NCBI GenBank assembly: GCA_023381565.1
Contig: JAMCRR010000018.1
Location: 23,316 to 79,474, forward strand
Reading direction: 5' to 3'
Length of the DNA: 56,159 nucleotides
DNA from: Chloroflexota bacterium
Lineage (GTDB): Bacteria; Chloroflexota; Anaerolineae; Anaerolineales; Anaerolineaceae
Shown here piece by piece: positions 43,007 to 49,561 of the stretch. The number at the start of each line of letters is the position of its first letter. Position 1 is the first letter of the stretch. The position numbers and the translations under genes were made by a program. The notes beneath the pieces were generated by a model. It was not told the origin of the DNA, searched no databases, and was given only the letters and a program-made list of their open reading frames with translations.

Positions 43007-44794
43007 GTGAAAACGGGTCTGCGTTACTGGCTGCTGGCAGCTTTGATTGCCACTTTTATGCTGATCGTGGTCGGGAACCTGGTCAGGTTGAGCGGCGCGG
43101 GGTTGGGCTGCCCCGATTGGCCCACCTGCTACGGGCAGTGGATCGCTCCAGCGGGTATGGCAGCGCAGATCCAGTTCGCGCACCGGGGGTTAACGCTCGT
43201 CGCCGTCTTATTGGTTGGCGTGGCCTCAATACTGGCATTCACCCAGAAATCGCCTCTTTGGGTGCGCCTGCCCCTGGCTGGAATGGTGGCATTATTTTCC
43301 ATCGAGATCTTGTTAGGAGCGAGCGCCATCTTTCACAAAGACCCTTCCTACGCCAATCCTGTCCATCTGGGGTTAGCCCTGGCGAGTCTGGCGCTGGTTG
43401 CCACAGCCACCGTTTCCGCTTTTATAACGGCCGCCGACCCGTTGCGTCCCGACCGCCTGACTTTTAAGACAGCCTTTGGGAAATGGACTCTGGTGGGGCT
43501 GGCTTCCATATTTACTGTCATGCTTAGCGGGATGTTTCTGGCCTCCAACGCGGCTGGCCCGGTCTGTACCGGATGGCCGCTCTGCGGTGGCTCTCTCCTT
43601 CCGCAGAGTCCATTGGCGTGGATCGCCATGGGGCACCGCATCCTGACCGGGTTTGCCAGCCTGGTGGTCATCGGACTGCTGATCTTGGCGTGGAAAACCC
43701 AACGCTCGCAGCGCACGATCCTCCCTGCGGCAACGGCTACCGCAGCGCTGTTTTTAGCTGAGATTCTGGTCGGCGCGTTAAATCCTTCGCCGGGATATTC
43801 ACTGGATCTGGCCGGTTTGCATGCCATCACCAGCGCAGCTCTGTGGGGCGCTTTGGTGTTGCTGGTGGTGGCCACCGGGCTGAGCGGACGAACCGAGGTC
43901 GAAGAGCTGGCCGAGACCGGGGAGAGGCTGGATTGGAAGCTTCACCTGCGCGACCTGGTGGCTCTGACCAAGCCGGTGATCGTTGCCCTCCTGCTCGTCA
44001 CCACGGTTGCCGGCATGGTGGTAGGCGGCAGGCAACTGCCCTCACTCACGCTGACCTTCTGGACGTTGGTAGGAGGCGCGCTGGCAGCGGGGGGTTCGGG
44101 GGCGCTCAACCAGTACATCGACCGCGATCTTGACCGCAACATGCAACGCACAGCCCGCCGGCCCCTGGCTTCAGGGAGGCTGACTCCCGCCGAGGGGTTG
44201 GCGGCCGGCCTGGCCATGTGCCTGTTTGCTTTTTTCGTCCTCGCCTGGTTCGTGAACCTGCTGGCGGCGCTTCTATCGCTGGGTGGGATGATTTATTACG
44301 TCTTGCTGTACAGTATTTTCTTGAAGAAAGCCACTGTCCAGAATATTGTCATCGGTGGCGGCGCTGGGGCAATTCCTCCTTTGGTCGGGTGGGCAGCGGC
44401 AACGGGCAGCCTATCCATGCCGGCCTTATTCTTATTCGGGATTGTATTCTTGTGGACGCCGCCTCACTTTTGGGCGCTGGCGCTGGTGCAGAGGAAAGAT
44501 TACGCGCGCGCCGGGGTGCCGATGCTGCCGGTGGTAAAAGGCGAACTGGCTACCCGCGGGCAGATTTTCATCTACACCCTGGAACTGGTGGGGATGACAC
44601 TCCTGATGCCCATCCTCCAACTTGCCGGCAGCCTTTACCTGGTCTCGGCGCTGGTGCTGGGCGGGGCATTGATCTATGCGGCGTGGCGCGTGCTGCGCAT
44701 GGGTGGCAATCAGAATGCCTGGATGATGTACCGGTATTCCAGCATGTACCTGGCGCTACTGTTCACGGCGCTGGTATTGGACGTGTTTATGTAA
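43007..44794 (+). CDS. ctaAB: Fused heme A synthase (CtaA) and heme O synthase (CtaB)
   Basis: 595 residues, about 15 membrane segments. Residues 1-285 are CtaA: four heme-ligand His (QFAHRGL, NPVHLGL, GHRILTG, GLHAITS) and two Cys pairs (GLGCPDWPTCYG, GPVCTGWPLCGG). Residues about 310-595 are CtaB, the farnesyl transferase: NQYIDRDLDRNM, QNIVIGGGAGAIPPLVGW and WTPPHFWALAL. CtaB makes heme O and CtaA oxidises it to heme A, so the fusion joins consecutive steps in reverse order. Start is a GTG. It forms an operon with SCO1 and SURF1, implying a heme-copper oxidase encoded elsewhere. Confidence 0.94.
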   Translation: MKTGLRYWLLAALIATFMLIVVGNLVRLSGAGLGCPDWPTCYGQWIAPAGMAAQIQFAHRGLTLVAVLLVGVASILAFTQKSPLWVRLPLAGMVALFSIEILLGASAIFHKDPSYANPVHLGLALASLALVATATVSAFITAADPLRPDRLTFKTAFGKWTLVGLASIFTVMLSGMFLASNAAGPVCTGWPLCGGSLLPQSPLAWIAMGHRILTGFASLVVIGLLILAWKTQRSQRTILPAATATAALFLAEILVGALNPSPGYSLDLAGLHAITSAALWGALVLLVVATGLSGRTEVEELAETGERLDWKLHLRDLVALTKPVIVALLLVTTVAGMVVGGRQLPSLTLTFWTLVGGALAAGGSGALNQYIDRDLDRNMQRTARRPLASGRLTPAEGLAAGLAMCLFAFFVLAWFVNLLAALLSLGGMIYYVLLYSIFLKKATVQNIVIGGGAGAIPPLVGWAAATGSLSMPALFLFGIVFLWTPPHFWALALVQRKDYARAGVPMLPVVKGELATRGQIFIYTLELVGMTLLMPILQLAGSLYLVSALVLGGALIYAAWRVLRMGGNQNAWMMYRYSSMYLALLFTALVLDVFM

Positions 44795-44796
44795 AG

Positions 44797-45153
44797 TTAC
44801 TGCAAGCGCAGCAGCACTTTCCCCTTCTCCCACAGCTCTTCGAGGTTGTAATACTTTCTCTGGTCAGGGGAGAATAAGTGCAGGACGGTATCGCCGAAAT
44901 CGACGACCAGCCAACCGTTGCGCGCCTGCCCTTCCACTTTGCCGCTAATATGGTAGGTTTGCTTCACCTGTTCGAGACAGGCATCTGCCAGGCTGTCCAG
45001 CATCCTATCGCTGGTTCCCGTACCGATGACGAAGTAGTCAGTGAAATAAGCGACCCCTTGAATATCCAGGAGCAGGATGTTTTCCCCCTTCTTATCTTCC
45101 AGGGTGTTGACGATCGTGCGGGCAATTTCGGCCGAATTTACAGTGCTCAGAAT
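44797..45153 (-). CDS. rsfS: Ribosomal silencing factor RsfS with a non-canonical start codon
   Basis: About 118 residues; binds protein uL14 of the large subunit and blocks joining of subunits in starvation. Conserved segments: TLEDKKGENILLLDI, TDYFVIGTGTSDRML, EGQARNGWLVVDFGDTVLHLF and RKYYNLEELW. The first ATG in frame (45003) would delete the N-terminal 50 residues, yet the upstream frame is clearly RsfS. No ATG, GTG or TTG exists between the in-frame stop at 45190-45192 and 45003. A GGGAG precedes ATT (45151-45153) and CTG (45148-45150), the likely start. The promoter lies at 45187-45216. Gene ends two bases from ctaAB, convergent. Confidence 0.88.
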   Translation of the reverse strand: MLSTVNSAEIARTIVNTLEDKKGENILLLDIQGVAYFTDYFVIGTGTSDRMLDSLADACLEQVKQTYHISGKVEGQARNGWLVVDFGDTVLHLFSPDQRKYYNLEELWEKGKVLLRLQ

Positions 45154-45186
45154 GAATCTCTCCCGTTTTTGTTGGTGTGTGGGATC

Positions 45187-45216
45187 ATTCTAGCACAAAG
45201 ATGGGTGCGAAATCAA
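45187..45216 (-). promoter_or_regulatory. Sigma-70 promoter of rsfS
   Basis: Minus strand TTGATT (45211-45216), 18-base spacer, TAGAAT (45187-45192) with a TG extension. Start of transcription near 45180, about 27 bases before the proposed rsfS start. Confidence 0.7.
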
Positions 45217-45278
45217 CCTGTGGTATGAGAATTGTGCGTTCCAAATTCGTAGATTTTTGACCGCTAGAAACACCGACT

Positions 45279-45860
45279 CTATTTACTTAACGGCAGGGAG
45301 AGCAGAGAGGTGTACACTGCGCCGCCCGGCTCCAGGTCGCTGCGGAACAGATGCACCCGATCGATGAGGGCTATGCCTAACTCTCCCACAGTGTACCCGC
45401 TGAGGATGTCGCCGATCTGGCGAACCTCCAGTGGGGAGGCGTTGTGTGAGACGCGCCCGAGAGTCAGGTGAGCTGAGAACGGCCGCTCCTCGGCTGCGTA
45501 TCCCAACCGGATCGTTTCGGCTTCGATGCTATGTTGCAGCGAAGATAGATCCGGTGGGGCCTGGATGCCGATCCAGATCACCCGCGGACGGCGAACGCTG
45601 GGGAATGCCCCTAAGGTACCGATCTTAATCTGGAAACAGTGATGGCGCGAGACCGCCGATTGGAGAATCTTGGTCAGAATCTCCAGATTGTTCGTTGAGA
45701 CCTCGCCCAAGAATTTCAATGTGAGGTGGATGTTTTCGGACGGGACCCAACGAACTGCCGAGTCAGGCCTTTTGCTACGCAATTCTGTTGAGATTTCATC
45801 CAGCTTGCGTTGGATATCGCTAGGGATATCAATGGCAATAAATGATCGGATCACAGCCAT
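45279..45860 (-). CDS. thpR: RNA 2',3'-cyclic phosphodiesterase (ThpR/LigT)
   Basis: 193 residues of the 2H phosphoesterase family, with the two catalytic HxTL motifs in ENIHLTLKFLGEV and FSAHLTLGRV. It opens 2',3'-cyclic phosphates on RNA and can ligate tRNA halves in vitro in E. coli. The start at 45860 (MAVIRSFIAID) has GAAGGG upstream and matches homologues; an earlier in-frame ATG adds eight residues. Length is normal. Upstream lies the 6S RNA gene, transcribed in the opposite direction. Confidence 0.93.
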   Translation of the reverse strand: MAVIRSFIAIDIPSDIQRKLDEISTELRSKRPDSAVRWVPSENIHLTLKFLGEVSTNNLEILTKILQSAVSRHHCFQIKIGTLGAFPSVRRPRVIWIGIQAPPDLSSLQHSIEAETIRLGYAAEERPFSAHLTLGRVSHNASPLEVRQIGDILSGYTVGELGIALIDRVHLFRSDLEPGGAVYTSLLSLPLSK

Positions 45861-46002
45861 AGACCCTTCACTTTCCTGTATCAAGTTGAATGAAATTTAC
45901 GGTTAAAATGAAAATAGCATAAGATTTGTGAAATAGCAAGCGATTTAAGGGTTGAATCGAGATTTTTCGGAAACTTATCTACACATCTCAGCATATTTGT
46001 GG

Positions 46003-46008
46003 TATAAA
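46003..46008 (+). promoter_or_regulatory. Probable -10 of the 6S RNA gene
   Basis: TATAAA located six bases before the first paired base of the 6S RNA. The -35 is poor (TACACA-like near 45980). Confidence 0.45.
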
Positions 46009-46013
46009 AGAAT

Positions 46014-46190
46014 CGCCCTGCTGTGTTCGTGATGCGGCATAAAGGTTTTGAGCCAACACCCACCAGAAGGGTCTCTATCTCACGAGAGTAACGCGATAGG
46101 CTTCGGCCAAGGCGGAGCTTTCGGGTCGAGTCCCAACCTGCGAAAGCAGGTTCAAAACTAAGCGGCACACGGCATGGCGGGGTACTTTTT
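46014..46190 (+). ncRNA. ssrS: 6S RNA
   Basis: About 170 bases folding as one long rod, the form that mimics an open promoter and binds sigma-70 RNA polymerase. Closing stem: CGCC (46014-46017) with GGCG (46176-46179) and TGCTGTGT (46019-46026) with ACACGGCA (46167-46174). An inner stem pairs GTTTTGA (about 46045) with TCAAAAC (46152-46158), and AACCTGC/GCAGGTT forms a side hairpin near 46134-46152. The 5' sequence CTGCTGTGTTCG and GAGCCAACACC resemble 6S RNAs from other phyla. A TTTTT at 46186-46190 after the closing stem would terminate it. No protein reading frame here is credible. Confidence 0.75.
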
Positions 46191-46256
46191 AATCGAATGT
46201 GTGTCACGCGAGTCGAACGGTATTTCTGTACATTACAACTGCATAGATGGAGATCC

Positions 46257-46455
46257 AGCGGCTGAGTCTCAGGCGACTGAGATAACGAGGAAGAGGTTCC
46301 TCTCTGGGAAGAGAGTGTTAACCCTGCTTTGCGGGGGAAAATCGATCGATCAGCGGATGCCTCTTGAGCCCGATCACAGGCTCAGTTCTCCCTTCCGATA
46401 AAGCGCCCATCGAAAAGCATCCGGCGACGGATGTGACAAGCAGGCGCAGTGATCC
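46257..46455 (+). ncRNA. glmS-class self-cleaving ribozyme/riboswitch upstream of glnA
   Basis: Matches the glmS ribozyme core in order: cleavage region AGCGGCTG (46257-46264); P2 hairpin TCTCAG/CTGAGA with GCGA loop (46267-46282); AACGAGG (46284-46290; canonical GACGAGG); P2.1 AAGAGG (46291-46296) with CCTCTT (46360-46365); ATCGA (46341-46345); CAGCGGATG (46351-46359; canonical CGGCGGATG); pseudoknot GCTG (46261-46264) with CAGC (46351-46354); P3 GAGCC/GGCTC (46366-46383) with loop CGATCACA; P3.1 GATCAC (46372-46377) with GTGATC (46449-46454); P4 GCGCC/GGCGC (46403-46447) enclosing CATCCG-GCGA-CGGATG. In known examples glucosamine-6-phosphate triggers cleavage. Extra hairpins are inserted at 46299-46340. 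The next gene is glutamine synthetase, not glmS. Assignment is from memory of the consensus. Confidence 0.8.
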
Positions 46456-46528
46456 GGCAGGTTGTTAAAGCTTGCCGTGCGTATTCTGGCAAGTTGAGGA
46501 AGGGCTGCTGATATCAATCTAGAGCTTA

Positions 46529-46557
46529 CAGGCATGCCCAGGTATGCCTGATTTTAT
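46529..46557 (+). terminator. Terminator-like hairpin between the ribozyme and glnA
   Basis: Stem CAGGCAT (46529-46535) with ATGCCTG (46544-46550), 8-base loop, followed by ATTTTATTT. A second stem CTTGCC/GGCAAG (46471-46493) precedes it. It may end the ribozyme transcript or act as an attenuator for glnA. Confidence 0.55.
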
Positions 46558-46628
46558 TTAAACCTACCACCCAGTGCGCTTTGCATGCCTCTCTTTGATT
46601 TTATAAGCCCTTGCTAAGGAGAATGATC

Positions 46629-47969
46629 ATGGATAAACAAACCCTGCTAGAGAAAGTCAAGGAAGATCAGGTCAAATTCATCTCTTACCAATTTACGGAT
46701 GTGACCGGCACCGTGAAAAGCGTCGATGCCCCCATTGAGCGGCTGGGCGAGACTCTGGATAACGGTATCTGGTTCGACGGCTCTTCCGTGGAGGGGTTTG
46801 CTCGCATCCAGGAGAGCGATATGCACCTGCGCATCAATCCCGAAACCTACGCGGTGCTGCCTTGGACCCCGGTCGAGATGCGCCGGGCGCGGGTATTTTG
46901 CGATATCTTCCAGCCTGACGGAGAGCCTTTTCCGGGAGACCCGCGCGGGCTGCTCAAGAAAACCCTGCTCCGCCTCAAGCAGGAGCGCGGCTGGACGTTC
47001 AACGTTGGCCCGGAACCCGAATTCTTCCTGTTCAAACAAAACGGATCCGAAACCATCCATCCAGTGCCGCATGACGTGGGCGGGTATTTTGATTTCTCCT
47101 CAAATGACGAAGCCGTACGCGTACGCACCGAGCTGATCGCGGCTCTCGAAAGCATGGGACTCAAGGTCGAGGTTGGGCATCACGAGGTTGCATTGGGTCA
47201 GCACGAGATCGACTTCCGTTTTGCCGATGCGCTGCAAACGGCGGATAACGTCTTAACCTTGAAGTACACGGTGAAAGCCATTGCTGCCCAGCACGGCCTC
47301 ATCGCTTCCTTTATGCCCAAGCCGCTTTTTGGGATCAACGGTTCAGGGATGCACTGCCACCAATCCGTTTTCGATGAGGAGGGGAACAATATCTTCTACG
47401 ACCCTGAAGGCGAGTACCGCCTCTCGGATGTGGCCAAAGGATTTATCTCCGGGCAGTTAGCCCACGCCCGGGCCCTTTCTGCAATCGTGGCGCCGTCGGT
47501 CAATTCTTACAAGCGCCTGGTTCCGGGTTACGAAGCCCCGGTCTATATCGGATGGGCACAAATCAACCGCTCGGCGCTGATCCGCATCCCGCGCTATACC
47601 CCAGGCCAGGAAAAAGCCACCCGCACCGAGCTGCGCTTCCCGGATCCATCGGCAAACCCCTACCTGGCTTTTACGGCGATGCTGGCGGCGGCTTTGGACG
47701 GGATCGATCGGCGTATCCCCTGCCCCAAGCCTTTCAATAACGTCAATGTCTATCATCTGTCGCCTGAAGAAAGGGCTGAACATAACATCGTCGAGCTGCC
47801 GGGTTCGCTGCGTGAGGCGCTGCACGAGCTGGAGGGTGATCCAGTCATCAAAGACGCTCTCGGACCGGTGATTTATGAAGCATTTGCTCGGGCGAAGGAA
47901 AGCGAGTGGGATGAGTACCGCACGCACGTCTCCGATTGGGAAGTCGAGCGCTATCTGGAAACGGTGTAA
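46629..47969 (+). CDS. glnA: Glutamine synthetase, type I (GSI-alpha)
   Basis: 446 residues; makes glutamine from glutamate, ammonia and ATP as a cytoplasmic dodecamer. N-terminal FTDVTGTVKSVD and FDGSSVEGFARIQESDM, metal site GPEPEFFLF, VEVGHHEVALGQHEIDFRF, MPKPLFGINGSGMHCHQS, the glutamate-site loop APSVNSYKRLVPG and ATRTELRFPDPSANPYLAF are all present, cited in part. Length and lack of the GSI-beta adenylylation loop place it with GSI-alpha enzymes of Gram-positives, which are feedback regulated. ATG at 46629 has AAGGAGA seven bases before. A weak TATAAG at 46602 could be its own promoter; a 6S RNA and a glmS-like ribozyme lie upstream. Confidence 0.97.
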   Translation: MDKQTLLEKVKEDQVKFISYQFTDVTGTVKSVDAPIERLGETLDNGIWFDGSSVEGFARIQESDMHLRINPETYAVLPWTPVEMRRARVFCDIFQPDGEPFPGDPRGLLKKTLLRLKQERGWTFNVGPEPEFFLFKQNGSETIHPVPHDVGGYFDFSSNDEAVRVRTELIAALESMGLKVEVGHHEVALGQHEIDFRFADALQTADNVLTLKYTVKAIAAQHGLIASFMPKPLFGINGSGMHCHQSVFDEEGNNIFYDPEGEYRLSDVAKGFISGQLAHARALSAIVAPSVNSYKRLVPGYEAPVYIGWAQINRSALIRIPRYTPGQEKATRTELRFPDPSANPYLAFTAMLAAALDGIDRRIPCPKPFNNVNVYHLSPEERAEHNIVELPGSLREALHELEGDPVIKDALGPVIYEAFARAKESEWDEYRTHVSDWEVERYLETV

Positions 47970-47983
47970 TTCAAAAAGTTGTT

Positions 47984-48006
47984 GGGGCGCAATTTGATTG
48001 CGCCCC
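47984..48006. repeat. GGGGCGCAAT-TTG-ATTGCGCCCC palindrome, copy 3
   Basis: Perfect 10-bp arms around a 3-base loop, 14 bases after the glnA stop. Same arms as the element at 21420. Could also help end glnA transcription, but there is no T-run. Confidence 0.75.
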
Positions 48007-48134
48007 TGATTCATCCCATGCGGATGCAATGAATTGCTACCCACGCGTCCTTGTGTGACAATTCAATTGCGTCTGGTGTGGGCGACCCAGATCATATCAT
48101 CCGAGCTAAACGACCTTGTCCTACAGCCCATTGT

Positions 48135-48157
48135 AGGGCAAGTTTGCATCTTGCCCT
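48135..48157. repeat. AGGGCAAG...CTTGCCCT inverted repeat
   Basis: Arms at 48135-48142 and 48150-48157, loop TTTGCAT. A related small palindrome in the same spacer as the GGGGCGCAAT element. The rest of 47970-48169 shows only degenerate GCAAT/ATTGC fragments. Confidence 0.6.
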
Positions 48158-48169
48158 GCGATGCTGGTG

Positions 48170-48397
48170 CTATTCGGCTTTTGGGGTGGGGGATGACCGT
48201 AAAGTGGTAAGCTGCTTCTCCAGTTCGGCGCGCCGGTCGGAGGCTGCCTGGGTGATATCATTTTTGAAATTGACAGCGCTGCTGCGCAGCTGCTGGCGCA
48301 GCTGTTCGCCTGAGGCGGGAGTCAGCAGCAATGCCAAAGTCGCGCCAACCAGCCCCCCCAAGAGGGCGCCCAGGATAAAATTGCTCATGGTACGCAT
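48170..48397 (-). CDS. YtxH-domain small membrane protein
   Basis: 75 residues: Gly/Ala/Leu-rich membrane segment (FILGALLGGLVGATLALLLTPASG) followed by a charged amphipathic helix with likely coiled coil. This is the YtxH/GvpP-like pattern found in stress-induced envelope proteins. GGGAGG precedes the ATG. Function of the family is poorly known. It stands alone between glnA and the PAP2 gene. Confidence 0.8.
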   Translation of the reverse strand: MRTMSNFILGALLGGLVGATLALLLTPASGEQLRQQLRSSAVNFKNDITQAASDRRAELEKQLTTLRSSPTPKAE

Positions 48398-48479
48398 CGT
48401 TTACCTCCCTCGTTCTATTTGCAGAATACGTGAGACATCGACCTGCTCGTATCACAATTATACCTTGCCGGAGCGTTTC

Positions 48480-49505
48480 CTAATCGATCGCCGCCCGATT
48501 CTCAAGGTTTATTCTCTCTTTCACCATCTGGCTACCCTGGGCCAGACCCAGGCGGATGAATAACCACGGCGCAAGGCCGGAAGCCCAAAAACCGATCGCC
48601 GTGTAGCGCAGGTAACGCAAGCCATAAGAAAGCAAGTTGCCTGTATCTGGAAAAATACGATCGAGCGCAAAATAGAGCAACCCCAGGCTGGTGATCCCGA
48701 CCAGGTAGCGGACCGCCCGCTGTCCGGGACTGCCTCCGGCATCAAAGCCGCCCCGCCGCCAAATCCATGCCACGCCGGATGCCAGGCCAAACCACGCGCC
48801 GGCGGCGGTGAAGATCCCCTCCGGGTTCAGCGGCTGCAGGGGCGAGCCGGCTGCCTGAGCATTCTGGACCCAGGCGGCGGGGATCGAAAACGACTGCATG
48901 CTGATCACCGCCAGGAAATAGAGGATGAGCATGGCGACCGAGAAGACCAGACTCAGGAGAATCAAGGTACTCAACCTGTATTCTGACAGTCTCCTGAAAA
49001 GTGGTTGTTCCAGGCGGGTGAATACCGCCACGAGCGCTAACCCAACCAGCCACCCTGCGAGGACGTCGCTGGAGAAGTGCATCCCCAGGTAGATGCGCGA
49101 GAGGCCGATCAAAAGGATAAGGGTCCCCGCAAGCGCCCACATCCACCCCCGGCGCAGGTAAGCTGCGGATAACCCCCACACGCTGGCGGAAATCTGGGCG
49201 TGACCGGATGGCAGGCCGAAAGAAGTCTCAACACTCATTGCCCGGACCTGGGTGGCAACCCAGAAGGGCCGCGGCGCATGGAAGAGAAGCTTGAGCGCGC
49301 TATTGATCCCGTGGGTGAGTAGTAGCATCGCCCCGATACGCAGACCCCAGGCCGCGTCGATACACCAGTAGATGAGAGGCATGCAGGCGAAAAAGAACTC
49401 TTCTTGCCCCAAGAAAGACAAGGCTCTCATCGGCGCGTATAACCAGCTGCCCAGGCTTTGGAAAAATAGGGTAATGGCAATTTCCTGATTCCAGATAAAC
49501 TGCAT
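48480..49505 (-). CDS. PAP2-family membrane phosphatase
   Basis: 341 residues, about eight membrane segments. The three phosphatase motifs are in order: KLLFHAPRPFW (KxxxxxxRP), GLPSGHAQ (PSGH) and SRIYLGMHFSSDVLAG (SRxxxxxHxxxD). Substrates of such enzymes include undecaprenyl pyrophosphate, phosphatidic acid and phosphatidylglycerol phosphate. The length, with about 150 residues of extra membrane segments after the core, is greater than simple BacA-type recyclers. GGAG precedes the ATG. Divergent from the transglutaminase gene. Confidence 0.9.
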   Translation of the reverse strand: MQFIWNQEIAITLFFQSLGSWLYAPMRALSFLGQEEFFFACMPLIYWCIDAAWGLRIGAMLLLTHGINSALKLLFHAPRPFWVATQVRAMSVETSFGLPSGHAQISASVWGLSAAYLRRGWMWALAGTLILLIGLSRIYLGMHFSSDVLAGWLVGLALVAVFTRLEQPLFRRLSEYRLSTLILLSLVFSVAMLILYFLAVISMQSFSIPAAWVQNAQAAGSPLQPLNPEGIFTAAGAWFGLASGVAWIWRRGGFDAGGSPGQRAVRYLVGITSLGLLYFALDRIFPDTGNLLSYGLRYLRYTAIGFWASGLAPWLFIRLGLAQGSQMVKERINLENRAAID

Positions 49506-49525
49506 ATAATCACTCCAGATTGGGG

Positions 49526-49555
49526 TTGACGCCGAGAGCCTTTTTATTGTACACT
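49526..49555 (+). promoter_or_regulatory. Sigma-70 promoter of the TgpA-like gene (leaderless)
   Basis: TTGACG (49526-49531), 18-base spacer, TACACT (49550-49555). The ATG at 49562 begins six bases after the -10, so transcription should start at the start codon; no Shine-Dalgarno is visible. Confidence 0.7.
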
Positions 49556-49561
49556 CAATTC

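Noticed and set aside
45881..46401. Two open frames of 108 and 75 codons in the region after thpR
   Set aside because: They overlap the paired 6S RNA and the ribozyme region, lack Shine-Dalgarno sites and resemble no protein family.
46257..46455. RNase P RNA, tmRNA, cobalamin riboswitch and T-box as alternatives for the structured RNA
   Set aside because: None of their conserved strings occurs (no GAGGAAAGTCC, no tRNA-like ends, no B12 box, no T-box sequence), whereas the glmS core elements appear in the right order.
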